Source of the DNA: Rubrivivax sp.
GTDB lineage: Bacteria; Pseudomonadota; Gammaproteobacteria; Burkholderiales; Burkholderiaceae_C
DNA length: 64,000 nucleotides
Assembly (NCBI GenBank): GCA_027491255.1
Contig: JAIXWM010000132.1
Coordinates: 32,084 to 96,083, forward strand
Direction of reading: 5' to 3'
A program made the translations under genes and the position numbers. Numbering within the stretch: position 1 is the stretch's first letter; each line of letters starts with the position of its first letter. Below, piece after piece: positions 32,122 to 39,422 of the stretch. A model generated the notes under the pieces. That model worked only from the letters and a program-made list of their open reading frames with translations. It was not told the DNA's origin and made no database searches.

Positions 32122-32872
32122 GGCCCGTCCCGTGATCCTGCTGGTCGGGGCCGCGCTCGGCATCGGCCGCGCCATCGCCCGCCTCGCCACGGCGCGGGGC
32201 TTCGCGCTGGCCGCCTGCGACATCGACCTCGGCGCGCTCGAGTCCCTGAAGCCCGAGCTGGCACCGGACGCCCTGGTCGGCCATGCCGACATCGTCGATG
32301 CCGGCAGCGTGCAGGCCTTCGTGCGCGCGGCGCTCGAGCGCTTCGGCCGCATCGACGCCGTGATCAGCAATGCCGGAGGCATGATCTCGCTCGTGCACGA
32401 GGGTGCGGTCGAGGCCAACATCCGCGCCTTCAAGGACATCCCGGCTGGCGACTGGAAGCCCATCATCGACCTGAACCTGTACGGGCCGCTCAACGTCGCT
32501 CATGCGGTGCTGCCGTCGATGCTGGAGCGCGGCCGCGGCCGCATCGTGTTCATCTCCTCGGTCTCGGGCCTGTCGGGCGGGGCGGGGCTGAGCGTGTACG
32601 CAGCGGCCAAGGGCGCGGTTCACGCCTTCGCCAAGTCGCTCGCGCGCGAGGTCACCGCCGCGGGCGTGTCCGTCAACTGCGTCGCCCCGGGCGCCGTCGC
32701 CACGCGTGCCTTCCCCGAGGGCTCGCCGTCGATCGAGCGTCGCCTGCGCAGCGTGTCCATCGGCCGGCTCGGTCTGCCCGAGGAGATTGCCCAGGTGGCC
32801 CTGTACGTCGCGGCCGACGCCCCGCCCTACCTGAGCGGCGAGATCATCGCCGTCTCGGGAGGCCCGCCGTGA
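32093..32872 (+). CDS. Short-chain dehydrogenase/reductase (SDR)
   Basis: The 259-aa classical SDR has the cofactor motif LLVGAALGIGRAIAR, NAG in VISNAGG, Ser in FISSVSG and the catalytic Tyr-x-x-x-Lys in SVYAAAKGAVHAF. It ends with the usual YLSGEIIAVSGG. ATG 32093 is taken; ATG 32087 is equally possible. It overlaps the VOC gene and so is translationally coupled. It probably oxidises an alcohol made by the upstream dioxygenase. Confidence 0.92.
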   Translation: MNNTFQTPPEARPVILLVGAALGIGRAIARLATARGFALAACDIDLGALESLKPELAPDALVGHADIVDAGSVQAFVRAALERFGRIDAVISNAGGMISLVHEGAVEANIRAFKDIPAGDWKPIIDLNLYGPLNVAHAVLPSMLERGRGRIVFISSVSGLSGGAGLSVYAAAKGAVHAFAKSLAREVTAAGVSVNCVAPGAVATRAFPEGSPSIERRLRSVSIGRLGLPEEIAQVALYVAADAPPYLSGEIIAVSGGPP

Positions 32873-32930
32873 ACGCGGTGGCCAGGCGCCAGCCGCCCGG
32901 CGCAGCGCCCGCGCTGCCAGGGGGACGGCG

Positions 32931-33899
32931 GTGAGCCCGCCACTGCGGGTGGCGGCCGTCTCGCCTTCGTTCTGCGAGCACCCTGCGCTGCGCGCCGAAC
33001 TGCTCGCGCTGTTCCCTCACGCCAAGCTGAACCTGGCGCTGAAGCGGCTGCAGGGCGACGAGCTGGTGGAGTTCCTGGGCGGCCACGACGTGGCCATCGT
33101 CGGCCTGGAGCCCCTGACCGCGCAGGTGATCGCCCGCCTGCCCGCCCTGAAGATCGTGGCCAAGCTGGGCACGGGCGTGGACATGCTCGATGGCCGGGCC
33201 ATGGCGGAGCGCGGCATCCGCCTGGGCTGGAAGCCAGGCGCCAACGCGCTGTCCATCGCCGAGCTCACCATCGCCTTCGCCCTCGTCGCGCTGCGCCAGA
33301 TGGGCAGCACCAACCTCGCCCTGCGCCAGCGCGGCGACGTCAGCCGGCGCATGGGGCGGCTGCTCAGCGGCCGCGTCTTCGGCCTGCACGGCTGCGGGCA
33401 CATCGGCCAGCAGGTGGTGCGCCTGCTCGCGCCCTTCGGCTGCCAGGTGCTCGCCTGCGACCTCGTCGAGCACGCGGCCTTCTATGCAGCGCACGGGGTG
33501 CAGGCCGTCGGCTTTGATGAACTGCTCGAGCGTTCGGAGGTGCTGTCGCTGCACATCCCGCTGAATTCACGCACGCGCGGTTTGTACAGCCGCGAGGTGC
33601 TGGCCCGGCTGCGGCCCGACTGCGTGCTGATCAACACCGCGCGCGGCGGGCTGGTGGACGAAGCCGCGCTGCACGAGCGCCTGAGCACCGGCGCGCTGGC
33701 TGCGGCCTGCGCCGACGTCTTCGCCCGCGAGCCGGCCTTCGATTCGCCGCTGATCGCCCTTCCCAACTTCTTCGGCACCCCGCACATCGGCGGCAGCGCC
33801 GTCGAGGCCCGCCTGGCGATGGGACGCATCGCGCTGCAGGGCATCTTCGACAACTTCGTGCCCACCCCGGGACTGCCGCCCTTCGACGAGCCGACCTGA
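32931..33899 (+). CDS. D-isomer-specific 2-hydroxyacid dehydrogenase
   Basis: GTG at 32931 follows AGGGGGA. The 322-aa protein has the NAD fold with LHGCGHIGQQVVRLLAPFG, the catalytic Arg in NTARGGLVDE, a Glu in the FAREPAF segment and the catalytic His in GTPHIGGS. It resembles phosphoglycerate dehydrogenase-like enzymes without the ACT domain. Its place in the operon suggests interconversion of a 2-hydroxy and a 2-oxo acid. Confidence 0.9.
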   Translation: MSPPLRVAAVSPSFCEHPALRAELLALFPHAKLNLALKRLQGDELVEFLGGHDVAIVGLEPLTAQVIARLPALKIVAKLGTGVDMLDGRAMAERGIRLGWKPGANALSIAELTIAFALVALRQMGSTNLALRQRGDVSRRMGRLLSGRVFGLHGCGHIGQQVVRLLAPFGCQVLACDLVEHAAFYAAHGVQAVGFDELLERSEVLSLHIPLNSRTRGLYSREVLARLRPDCVLINTARGGLVDEAALHERLSTGALAAACADVFAREPAFDSPLIALPNFFGTPHIGGSAVEARLAMGRIALQGIFDNFVPTPGLPPFDEPT

Positions 33900-33903
33900 A
33901 GCC

Positions 33904-34641
33904 ATGCCCACAAGCGCCCACTACGGCCACCGCGCCCGGCTAGGCCTGATCGTGCCGCCGAACAACACCGTCACCGAGTCGGAATGGGCCGCTGCCGTGC
34001 CTGAAGGCGTGACCGTGCATGCGCTGCGCTTCCGGCTGAACCCGCTGGCCCGCAGCCCGCAGGAACTCGATCTGCTGCGCGCCGGCCTGCGCGATGCCTG
34101 CGCACTGTTGGCCGAGGCCGAGATCCACGCGCTGGCCTTCGCCTGCACGGCACCGTCGGCCGTGAGTCCGCGCGCCGACATGGAGGCACTGATGTCGCAG
34201 GCCGGCGCTGGCCTGCCTGCCGCCACGGCGGCCGCAGCCGTGGTCGACGCGCTGAACGCGCTGTCGGCCCGGCGCGTGGTGCTGGTCTCCCCCTTCTCGG
34301 CGGCGGTCACGCAGCACGAAGCCGACTTCCTGGCCCGGGAGGGGCTGCAGGTGCTGGCGCAGCACTCGCTGGGTCACGGCACCTGGCGGCCCGGCGTCAA
34401 GCTGGCCATCCACCGCATCCCACCGGCCCAGGTGTGCGAAGACGTGCTGGCCTTGGCCCACCACGAGGCCGACGCCATCGTGCTGTCCGGAACCAGCCTC
34501 GTCACCTTCCCCGTGCTGCAAGAACTCGAGGCACGCGCCGGCAGGCCTGTGGTCAGCAGCAACCAGGCCCTGTTGTGGTCCACCCTGCGCAGGGCCGGCG
34601 TGCACGACGCGCTGGCGCTCGGGCGGCTTTTCTTGGCCTGA
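33904..34641 (+). CDS. Asp/Glu racemase-superfamily protein, maleate isomerase/arylmalonate decarboxylase-like
   Basis: The 245-aa protein begins with LGLIVPPNNTVTESEW, typical of maleate cis-trans isomerases. The first catalytic Cys is kept (FACTAPSA). At the second site, where maleate isomerases have a Cys-Thr pair, this protein reads VLSGTSLVTF with Gly instead of Cys. It may therefore be a one-Cys variant with decarboxylase-like or changed chemistry, or inactive. It is the last gene of the operon, four bases after the dehydrogenase stop. Confidence 0.83.
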   Translation: MPTSAHYGHRARLGLIVPPNNTVTESEWAAAVPEGVTVHALRFRLNPLARSPQELDLLRAGLRDACALLAEAEIHALAFACTAPSAVSPRADMEALMSQAGAGLPAATAAAAVVDALNALSARRVVLVSPFSAAVTQHEADFLAREGLQVLAQHSLGHGTWRPGVKLAIHRIPPAQVCEDVLALAHHEADAIVLSGTSLVTFPVLQELEARAGRPVVSSNQALLWSTLRRAGVHDALALGRLFLA

Positions 34642-34748
34642 ACCGCTGGCAAGGACGCAAAGGGCCGGTGCTGACGGGGTCAGACCAAGCTTGGATCGTG
34701 GCAGCGCGTAGACCCCGCCCTGCAGGGGTGCATGCTGCAGATCGAAAT

Positions 34749-34779
34749 AAAAAAGCCAGGCGCGCATGCAGCCTGGCTT
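34749..34779 (-). terminator. Rho-independent terminator after tRNA-Ala
   Basis: On the minus strand a stem of AGCCAGGC with GCCTGGCT closes a nine-base loop and is followed by TTTTTTATT. It lies ten bases beyond the CCA end of the tRNA gene. Confidence 0.85.
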
Positions 34780-34788
34780 CGGTGTCGA

Positions 34789-34864
<76 letters not shown>

Positions 34865-34935
34865 ACGTGAGCCGGTTATTCTAGCTGCAAAGATCGGACT
34901 GCGATGTCCGCCCCCCCTCCATCGGAACCACAGCC

Positions 34936-35493
34936 ATGCCTGTCACCCAGATCACCTTGCTGCCCGGCTATCCGCCCGAGGTGCGCGAGCGCCTCGTCAA
35001 CCACGTGAGCGCCGCGGTGCGTTCGGTGATCGCCAGTCCCGAGGCGGGCACGACCACCTTCGTGCAGGAGGCGGCCACCTACCGTCGCGACGGGCGCGTG
35101 TTCACCGAAGGCCGGCAGGCGCACCCGCCGGCCAGCGTGCTGGTGCGCGCCTTCCTGCAGGCGATGCAGTCCCGGGAACTCGAGCACGCCCGGGGCTTCC
35201 TGGCGCCTGGCTTCGAGATGTGCTTTCCTGGCGGGGCGCGCTTTCGCCATCTGGAGGAACTCGTGGCCTGGGGCCGCGAGCGCTATCAGAGCGTGGCCAA
35301 GACCTTCGAGCGCTTCGACGAGTGCTGGGCCGCCGACGGCACGGTCGTCTATTGCCACGGCACGCTGCACGGTCGCTGGCCCGACGGCCGGGAATTCGCG
35401 GGCATACGCTTCGTCGACCGCTTCCTTGTCGTCGACGGGCTGCTCGCACGCCAGGACGTCTGGAACGATATCGCCGAGCACACGCGCCCCTAG
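34936..35493 (+). CDS. Tautomerase-like domain fused to SnoaL/NTF2-like domain
   Basis: The 185-aa protein begins MPVTQITLLPGYPPEVRERL, with a Pro directly after Met as in 4-oxalocrotonate tautomerase, whose Pro1 is the catalytic base. The segment to about residue 60 keeps the tautomerase beta-alpha-beta pattern (AVRSVIASPEAGTTTFVQE). Residues from about 68 on look like a SnoaL/NTF2-type cone domain (VRAFLQAMQSRELEHARGFL, DGTVVYCHGTLHGRWPDG, IRFVDRFLVVDGLL). I do not know this fusion as a named family. It is followed 82 bp on by an alpha/beta hydrolase. Confidence 0.7.
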   Translation: MPVTQITLLPGYPPEVRERLVNHVSAAVRSVIASPEAGTTTFVQEAATYRRDGRVFTEGRQAHPPASVLVRAFLQAMQSRELEHARGFLAPGFEMCFPGGARFRHLEELVAWGRERYQSVAKTFERFDECWAADGTVVYCHGTLHGRWPDGREFAGIRFVDRFLVVDGLLARQDVWNDIAEHTRP

Positions 35494-35574
35494 CCGCATG
35501 CTGCCGGGCGGACGGCCCCGCACCCGCCTCGCCGCCGACCGACGCACCCCCAACTTTTCCACAGGAGCACCGAC

Positions 35575-36495
35575 ATGCCGCGCAAGCTCGACCCCGCCTG
35601 GCTCGACGCCGAATACAACAACCGCGCGCTCGTTCCCGAACATGCCGAGATCTTCGCCCGCTGGGCGCGCGATTCGGCCCAGGTGCGCGCTGGCCAGCGC
35701 TGCGCTTTGGACCTGCGTTACGGCGACGGTCCGGCCGAGACGCTGGACGTCTTCGCCCCCGGCGCAGCCCAGGGCGCCGCGGCGCCGGGGCCGGGTGGGG
35801 CGCCGGTCCTGTTCTTCATCCACGGCGGCTGGTGGCGCGCAATGGACAAGGCCGATCACTCCTTCGTCGCGCCAGCGTTCACCCGCGCAGGCGCGCTCGT
35901 GGTGGTGCCGAACTACGCCCTGTGCCCGACGGTGGGCATCGCGGACATCGCGCTGCAGATGACACGCGCGCTGGCTTGGACCTGGCGCCACGCGGCAGAA
36001 CACGGTGGCGACCCCCAGCGCATCGTCGTGGCCGGGCACTCTGCGGGCGGGCACCTGGCCGCGATGCTGCTCTGCGCGCACTGGCCCACGGTGGCGGGCG
36101 ACCTGCCCACCGACCTGGTGCGCACGGCACTCGCCGTCTCGGGCGTGTTCGACCTGCGGCCGATCAGCCGGGTCAGTTTCCTGCAGCCCGATCTGCGGCT
36201 CACCGCCGAGGACGTGCGCCGCCTCAGCCCTGTGGGCTTCCCGCCGCCCTCGGGGCGTCTGCACGCGGTGGCGGGTGCACTCGAGAGCAGCGAGTTCCAG
36301 CGCCACAACCGCCTGATCCGCTTGCGCTGGGGCGCGCGACGGGTGCCGGTGTGCGAAGCGCTCCCAGGGCGCAACCACTTCACCGTGATCGACTCGCTGG
36401 CCGAGCCCGGCAGCCGGCTGCACGCGCTGGGCCTGCAACTGCTGCGTGACAGTGGCACCGGCAGCGGCAGCGGCAGCGGCAGCGGCAGCAATTGA
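35575..36495 (+). CDS. Alpha/beta hydrolase (kynurenine formamidase/HSL-like esterase)
   Basis: The 306-aa protein has the oxyanion motif FFIHGGWWRAMDK, the nucleophile Ser in VAGHSAGGHLAAMLL and the catalytic His in GRNHFTVIDSLAEP. The Asp is probably in the VFDLRPIS region. HGGWW with this spacing is seen in kynurenine-formamidase-like and carbamate or ester hydrolases. The last 12 residues are (Gly-Ser)n encoded by a hexanucleotide repeat. The start follows CACAGGAG. Cotranscription with the tautomerase fusion upstream is likely. Confidence 0.88.
   Translation: MPRKLDPAWLDAEYNNRALVPEHAEIFARWARDSAQVRAGQRCALDLRYGDGPAETLDVFAPGAAQGAAAPGPGGAPVLFFIHGGWWRAMDKADHSFVAPAFTRAGALVVVPNYALCPTVGIADIALQMTRALAWTWRHAAEHGGDPQRIVVAGHSAGGHLAAMLLCAHWPTVAGDLPTDLVRTALAVSGVFDLRPISRVSFLQPDLRLTAEDVRRLSPVGFPPPSGRLHAVAGALESSEFQRHNRLIRLRWGARRVPVCEALPGRNHFTVIDSLAEPGSRLHALGLQLLRDSGTGSGSGSGSGSN
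36460..36489. repeat. GGCAGC hexanucleotide tandem repeat
   Basis: Five exact copies of GGCAGC encode Gly-Ser pairs at the extreme C-terminus of the hydrolase. Slippage would change the tail length without shifting the frame. Confidence 0.9.
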
Positions 36496-36556
36496 GATCT
36501 ATCACCGAGCACATGCGCATTGCCTGAGTCAATCGCAAGGATTGAAACTTCCCATT

Positions 36557-36580
36557 GGCCGGCACGCGCCGGCTTTGTTA
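36557..36580 (+). terminator. Probable terminator after the hydrolase
   Basis: GCCGGC, loop ACGC, GCCGGC and then TTTGTT lie 62 bases after the hydrolase stop. The stem is short but all GC. It would isolate the rubrerythrin operon. Confidence 0.6.
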
Positions 36581-36649
36581 CCGTTCGTCTCGTTTGCTGC
36601 TGGGTGCAGCGAATGTCCACCCCCTTCTCAACAACACAGGAGTCCACCC

Positions 36650-37072
36650 ATGGCACTCAAAGGCTCGAAGACCGAGCAGAACCTGAAGGACGCCTTCGCA
36701 GGCGAATCTCAGGCCAACCGCCGCTACCTCTACTTCGCAAACAAGGCTGACGTCGAAGGCCAGAACGACGTGGCAGCGCTGTTCCGCTCCACCGCCGAAG
36801 GCGAGACCGGCCACGCGCACGGCCACCTCGAGTTCCTCGAGCAGGGCTCGGGTGACCCGGCCACCGGCATGCCGATCGGCTCGAGCCGCCAGAACCTGGC
36901 TGCCGCCGTCGCTGGCGAGACCCACGAGTACACCGACATGTACCCGGGCATGGCCAAGACCGCACGCGACGAAGGCTTCGACGAGATCGCCGACTGGTTC
37001 GAGACCCTGGCCAAGGCCGAGCGCTCGCACGCCAACCGCTACCAGAAGGCTCTGGACGCGCTGGTCGACTGA
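36650..37072 (+). CDS. Rubrerythrin family di-iron protein (no rubredoxin domain)
   Basis: The 140-aa four-helix protein has the di-iron ligands in [45 protein letters not shown] and [12 protein letters not shown]. The C-terminal rubredoxin domain of classical rubrerythrins is missing, so it is of the short erythrin or sulerythrin type. It likely reduces peroxide with electrons from a partner; the Fe-S protein 143 bp downstream and DUF3501 follow it in a conserved-looking order. A ribosome site (ACAGGAG) precedes the ATG. The terminator at 37098 may partly separate it from the next gene. Confidence 0.95.
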   Translation: MALKGSKTEQNLKDAFAGESQANRRYLYFANKADVEGQNDVAALFRSTAEGETGHAHGHLEFLEQGSGDPATGMPIGSSRQNLAAAVAGETHEYTDMYPGMAKTARDEGFDEIADWFETLAKAERSHANRYQKALDALVD

Positions 37073-37097
37073 AGTCCGCTTCAGCGGCTCATCTGCG

Positions 37098-37124
37098 ACA
37101 AGGGGCTTCGGCCCCTTGTTTTCT
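37098..37124 (+). terminator. Rho-independent terminator after rubrerythrin
   Basis: CAAGGGGC, loop TTCG, GCCCCTTG, then TTTTCT. A perfect eight-base stem with a stable tetraloop lies 26 bases after the rubrerythrin stop. It predicts high rubrerythrin mRNA with partial read-through to the Fe-S gene. Confidence 0.88.
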
Positions 37125-37215
37125 GATGCGCCACCCCGAATTCACGGCGCGGCGGCGGTACACGGTGACCACCCGCCCTGCCCCCACGAACACCCACTCC
37201 TGAAGAGCATCCGCC

Positions 37216-38559
37216 ATGCGTGAAGGCAACCTCGAAGCCCCCACCCGCCACCCGCTGGACTGGAAGAACCCCGAGTTCTACGACGAGTCGTCGGCGCTCA
37301 AGGAGATGGAGCGGGTGTTCGACATCTGCCACGGCTGCCGCCGCTGCGTCAGCCTGTGCCAGAGCTTTCCCACGCTGTTCGACCTGGTGGACGCCACCGA
37401 CGACGGCGAGGTGCACGGTGTCAAGAAGGAAGCCTACTGGAAGGTCGTCGACCAGTGCTACCTGTGCGACCTGTGCTACATGACCAAGTGCCCGTACACC
37501 CCGCCCCACCCCTGGAACCTGGACTTCCCGCACCTCATGCTGCGGGCCAAGGCGATCAAGCACAAGAAGGGCGAGGTCCACGCGAGCGAGAAGTTCCTCG
37601 CCTCGACCGACACGCACGGCAGCTTTGCGGGCATTCCCATCGTCGTCCAGGCCGTCAATGCCGTGAACAAGACGAAGTTCGCGCGCAAGCTGATGGACAG
37701 CCAGCTGGGCGTGCACCCCGACGCCTGGATGCCCAGCCTGGCCAGCCAGCGCTTCCGCTGGGGCCGCGCGATGAGCAACACGACCTTCCCGTCGGTGAAC
37801 GGGCAGCGCACGCCGGGCAAGGTCGCGATCTTCTCGACCTGCTACGTGAACTACAACGAACCCGGCATCGGCGAAGACCTGATCAAGCTGCTCGACCACA
37901 ACGAGATCCCCTACGTCATCGTCGAGAAGGAAAGCTGCTGCGGCATGCCCAAGCTCGAGCTCGGCGACCTGGACGCCGTGGGCCGCCACAAGGAGGACAA
38001 CATGCCCGTGCTGGCGAGGTACGCCCGCGAGGGCTACGCCATCGTCAGCCCGGTGCCCAGCTGCACGCTGATGTTCAAGCAGGAACTGCCGCTCATGTTC
38101 CCTGATTGCAGCGACACGCAGGCCGTCAAGGCGGCGATGTTCGACCCCTTCGAGTACTTCATCGCACGCCACAAGGACGGTCTGCTGAAGACAGACTTCA
38201 AGGCCGCGCTCGGCAAGGTCAGCTACCACATCCCCTGCCACGGTCGGGTGCAGAACATCGGCAAGAAGACCGAGGAGATGTTCAAGCTCATCGGCCAGAC
38301 GGTGGAGGTCAAGCTCAACACGGTCGAGCGCTGCTCGGGCCACGCCGGCACCTACGGCGTCAAGAAGCCCTACCACCCGGTGGCCATGAAGATCGGCAAG
38401 CCGGTCTTCAAGGCCATGGCCAAGGACGAGCCCGATGTCATCAGCAGCGACTGCGCGCTGGCCGGCCACCACATCGCCCAGGGCATGCAGCAAGCCGGCA
38501 TGCCCGCCAAAGCGCTGCAGCACCCGCTGAGCCTGGTGCGCCAGGCCTACGGCCTGTGA
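37216..38559 (+). CDS. Fe-S oxidoreductase with two 4Fe-4S motifs and CCG domains (GlpC/HdrD-like)
   Basis: The 447-aa protein has two cluster motifs near the N-terminus (CHGCRRCVSLCQSFP and CYLCDLCYMTKCPY). Two cysteine-rich CCG-type domains follow (FSTCYVNYNEPG with ESCCGMP; PCHGRVQNIG with RCSGHAGTYG). This is the layout of GlpC, GlcF and HdrD subunits, which pass electrons between a flavoprotein and quinone or a thiol. No flavin subunit is adjacent. Between rubrerythrin and DUF3501, it may be the electron donor to rubrerythrin. Confidence 0.9.
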   Translation: MREGNLEAPTRHPLDWKNPEFYDESSALKEMERVFDICHGCRRCVSLCQSFPTLFDLVDATDDGEVHGVKKEAYWKVVDQCYLCDLCYMTKCPYTPPHPWNLDFPHLMLRAKAIKHKKGEVHASEKFLASTDTHGSFAGIPIVVQAVNAVNKTKFARKLMDSQLGVHPDAWMPSLASQRFRWGRAMSNTTFPSVNGQRTPGKVAIFSTCYVNYNEPGIGEDLIKLLDHNEIPYVIVEKESCCGMPKLELGDLDAVGRHKEDNMPVLARYAREGYAIVSPVPSCTLMFKQELPLMFPDCSDTQAVKAAMFDPFEYFIARHKDGLLKTDFKAALGKVSYHIPCHGRVQNIGKKTEEMFKLIGQTVEVKLNTVERCSGHAGTYGVKKPYHPVAMKIGKPVFKAMAKDEPDVISSDCALAGHHIAQGMQQAGMPAKALQHPLSLVRQAYGL

Positions 38560-38593
38560 CGGTTTTCTTTCTCAAGCACTCAAGGAGTCTCAT

Positions 38594-39175
38594 GTGACCA
38601 CCATCACCCGCGACAGCCTGCTGACCCTGGAGGCCTATTCCAAGGTCCGCAAGACCATCCGCGCCGAGGCGATTGCGCACCGCAAGATGCGCAGCGTCGC
38701 CCTGGGCGAGCACATCACGCTGCAGTTCGAGGACGAGAAGACCATCCGGCGCCAGATCCAGGAGATGCTTCACATCGAGAAGATCTTCGACGAGGAAGGC
38801 ATCCAGAGCGAGCTCGAGGCCTATGGCCCGCTCGTGCCGGACGGCACGAACTGGAAGGCGACGATGCTGATCGAGTACCCCGATCCGCACGAGCGCAAGC
38901 GCGAGCTCGCGCGCCTGATCGGTGTGGAAGACCGGATGTTCGTCGAGGTCGAGGGCCAGCCCCGCGTCTACGCAATCGCCGACGAGGATCTGGACCGCGA
39001 GAACGACGAGAAGACCTCGTCGGTGCACTTCGTGCGCTTCGAGTTTCCGAAGGCGGCGCGCGAGGCGGTGCGCGCGGGCGCGAGCGTCAAGCTCGGCTGC
39101 GACCACACCAACTACCCGGCACACGTCACCATCGCGGCCGACACCCTGGCCAGCCTGGCCGGCGACCTGCGCTGA
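38594..39175 (+). CDS. DUF3501 family protein
   Basis: The 193-aa protein starts at GTG 38594 after AAGGAGT. An ATG two bases earlier is followed at once by a stop, so GTG is the only sensible start. It has the recognisable DUF3501 pattern (LEAYSKVRKTIRAEAIAHRK, MLHIEKIFDEEGIQSEL, CDHTNYPAHVTI). The function is unknown. It is the third gene after rubrerythrin and the Fe-S protein, 34 bp downstream, and is likely part of the same oxidative-stress or electron-transfer module. Confidence 0.88.
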   Translation: MTTITRDSLLTLEAYSKVRKTIRAEAIAHRKMRSVALGEHITLQFEDEKTIRRQIQEMLHIEKIFDEEGIQSELEAYGPLVPDGTNWKATMLIEYPDPHERKRELARLIGVEDRMFVEVEGQPRVYAIADEDLDRENDEKTSSVHFVRFEFPKAAREAVRAGASVKLGCDHTNYPAHVTIAADTLASLAGDLR

Positions 39176-39190
39176 GCCAGACGCGACGAC

Positions 39191-39214
39191 AGCCCGCGCG
39201 CCGGCGGGCTTTGC
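39191..39214 (+). terminator. Probable terminator after DUF3501
   Basis: AGCCCGC and GCGGGCT pair around a GCGCCG loop and are followed by TTGCT. It lies 15 bases after the DUF3501 stop. Confidence 0.65.
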
Positions 39215-39249
39215 TGCCAGGCTGAAGCGAGCGCCGAGCCGATGCGCCT

Positions 39250-39418
39250 GTCCACACCCAGACTGCGCTCGGCGCCATCGCCGACAGCCTGAACAAGCGA
39301 CCCTTCGCCGCGCGCGCCCTTCACTCCCCGCCGGAGGTGTTGGCCGCGCTGCTCAAGCTTGCCGGTCTCCCCCCACTTCCATGCACTGATGGTGGGTGCT
39401 GCGCTTTGGACTTGAAAC
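39250..39418 (+). mobile_element. Degenerate IS30-like transposase C-terminus (remnant)
   Basis: Reading from 39250 gives VHTQTALGAIADSLNKRP, then RALHSPPEVLAALLKLAG. IS30-family transposases end in a similar block (IAxxLNxRPR, a short stretch, then TPLEVF-type). The Arg after RP is changed to Phe and the reading frame runs on to an unrelated stop. The bases up to about 39418 (GGTGGGTGCTGCGC, TTGGACTTGAAACCACC) resemble the non-coding tail of such elements. The rest of the transposase is missing. It abuts the 3' end of the ubiquitin gene. The identification is by eye only. Confidence 0.45.
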
Positions 39419-39422
39419 CACC

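Noticed and set aside
36446..36649. Upstream extension of the rubrerythrin frame with an Ala run
   Set aside because: It only reads the GGCAGC repeat of the hydrolase in another frame; rubrerythrin has a ribosome site and standard start at 36650.
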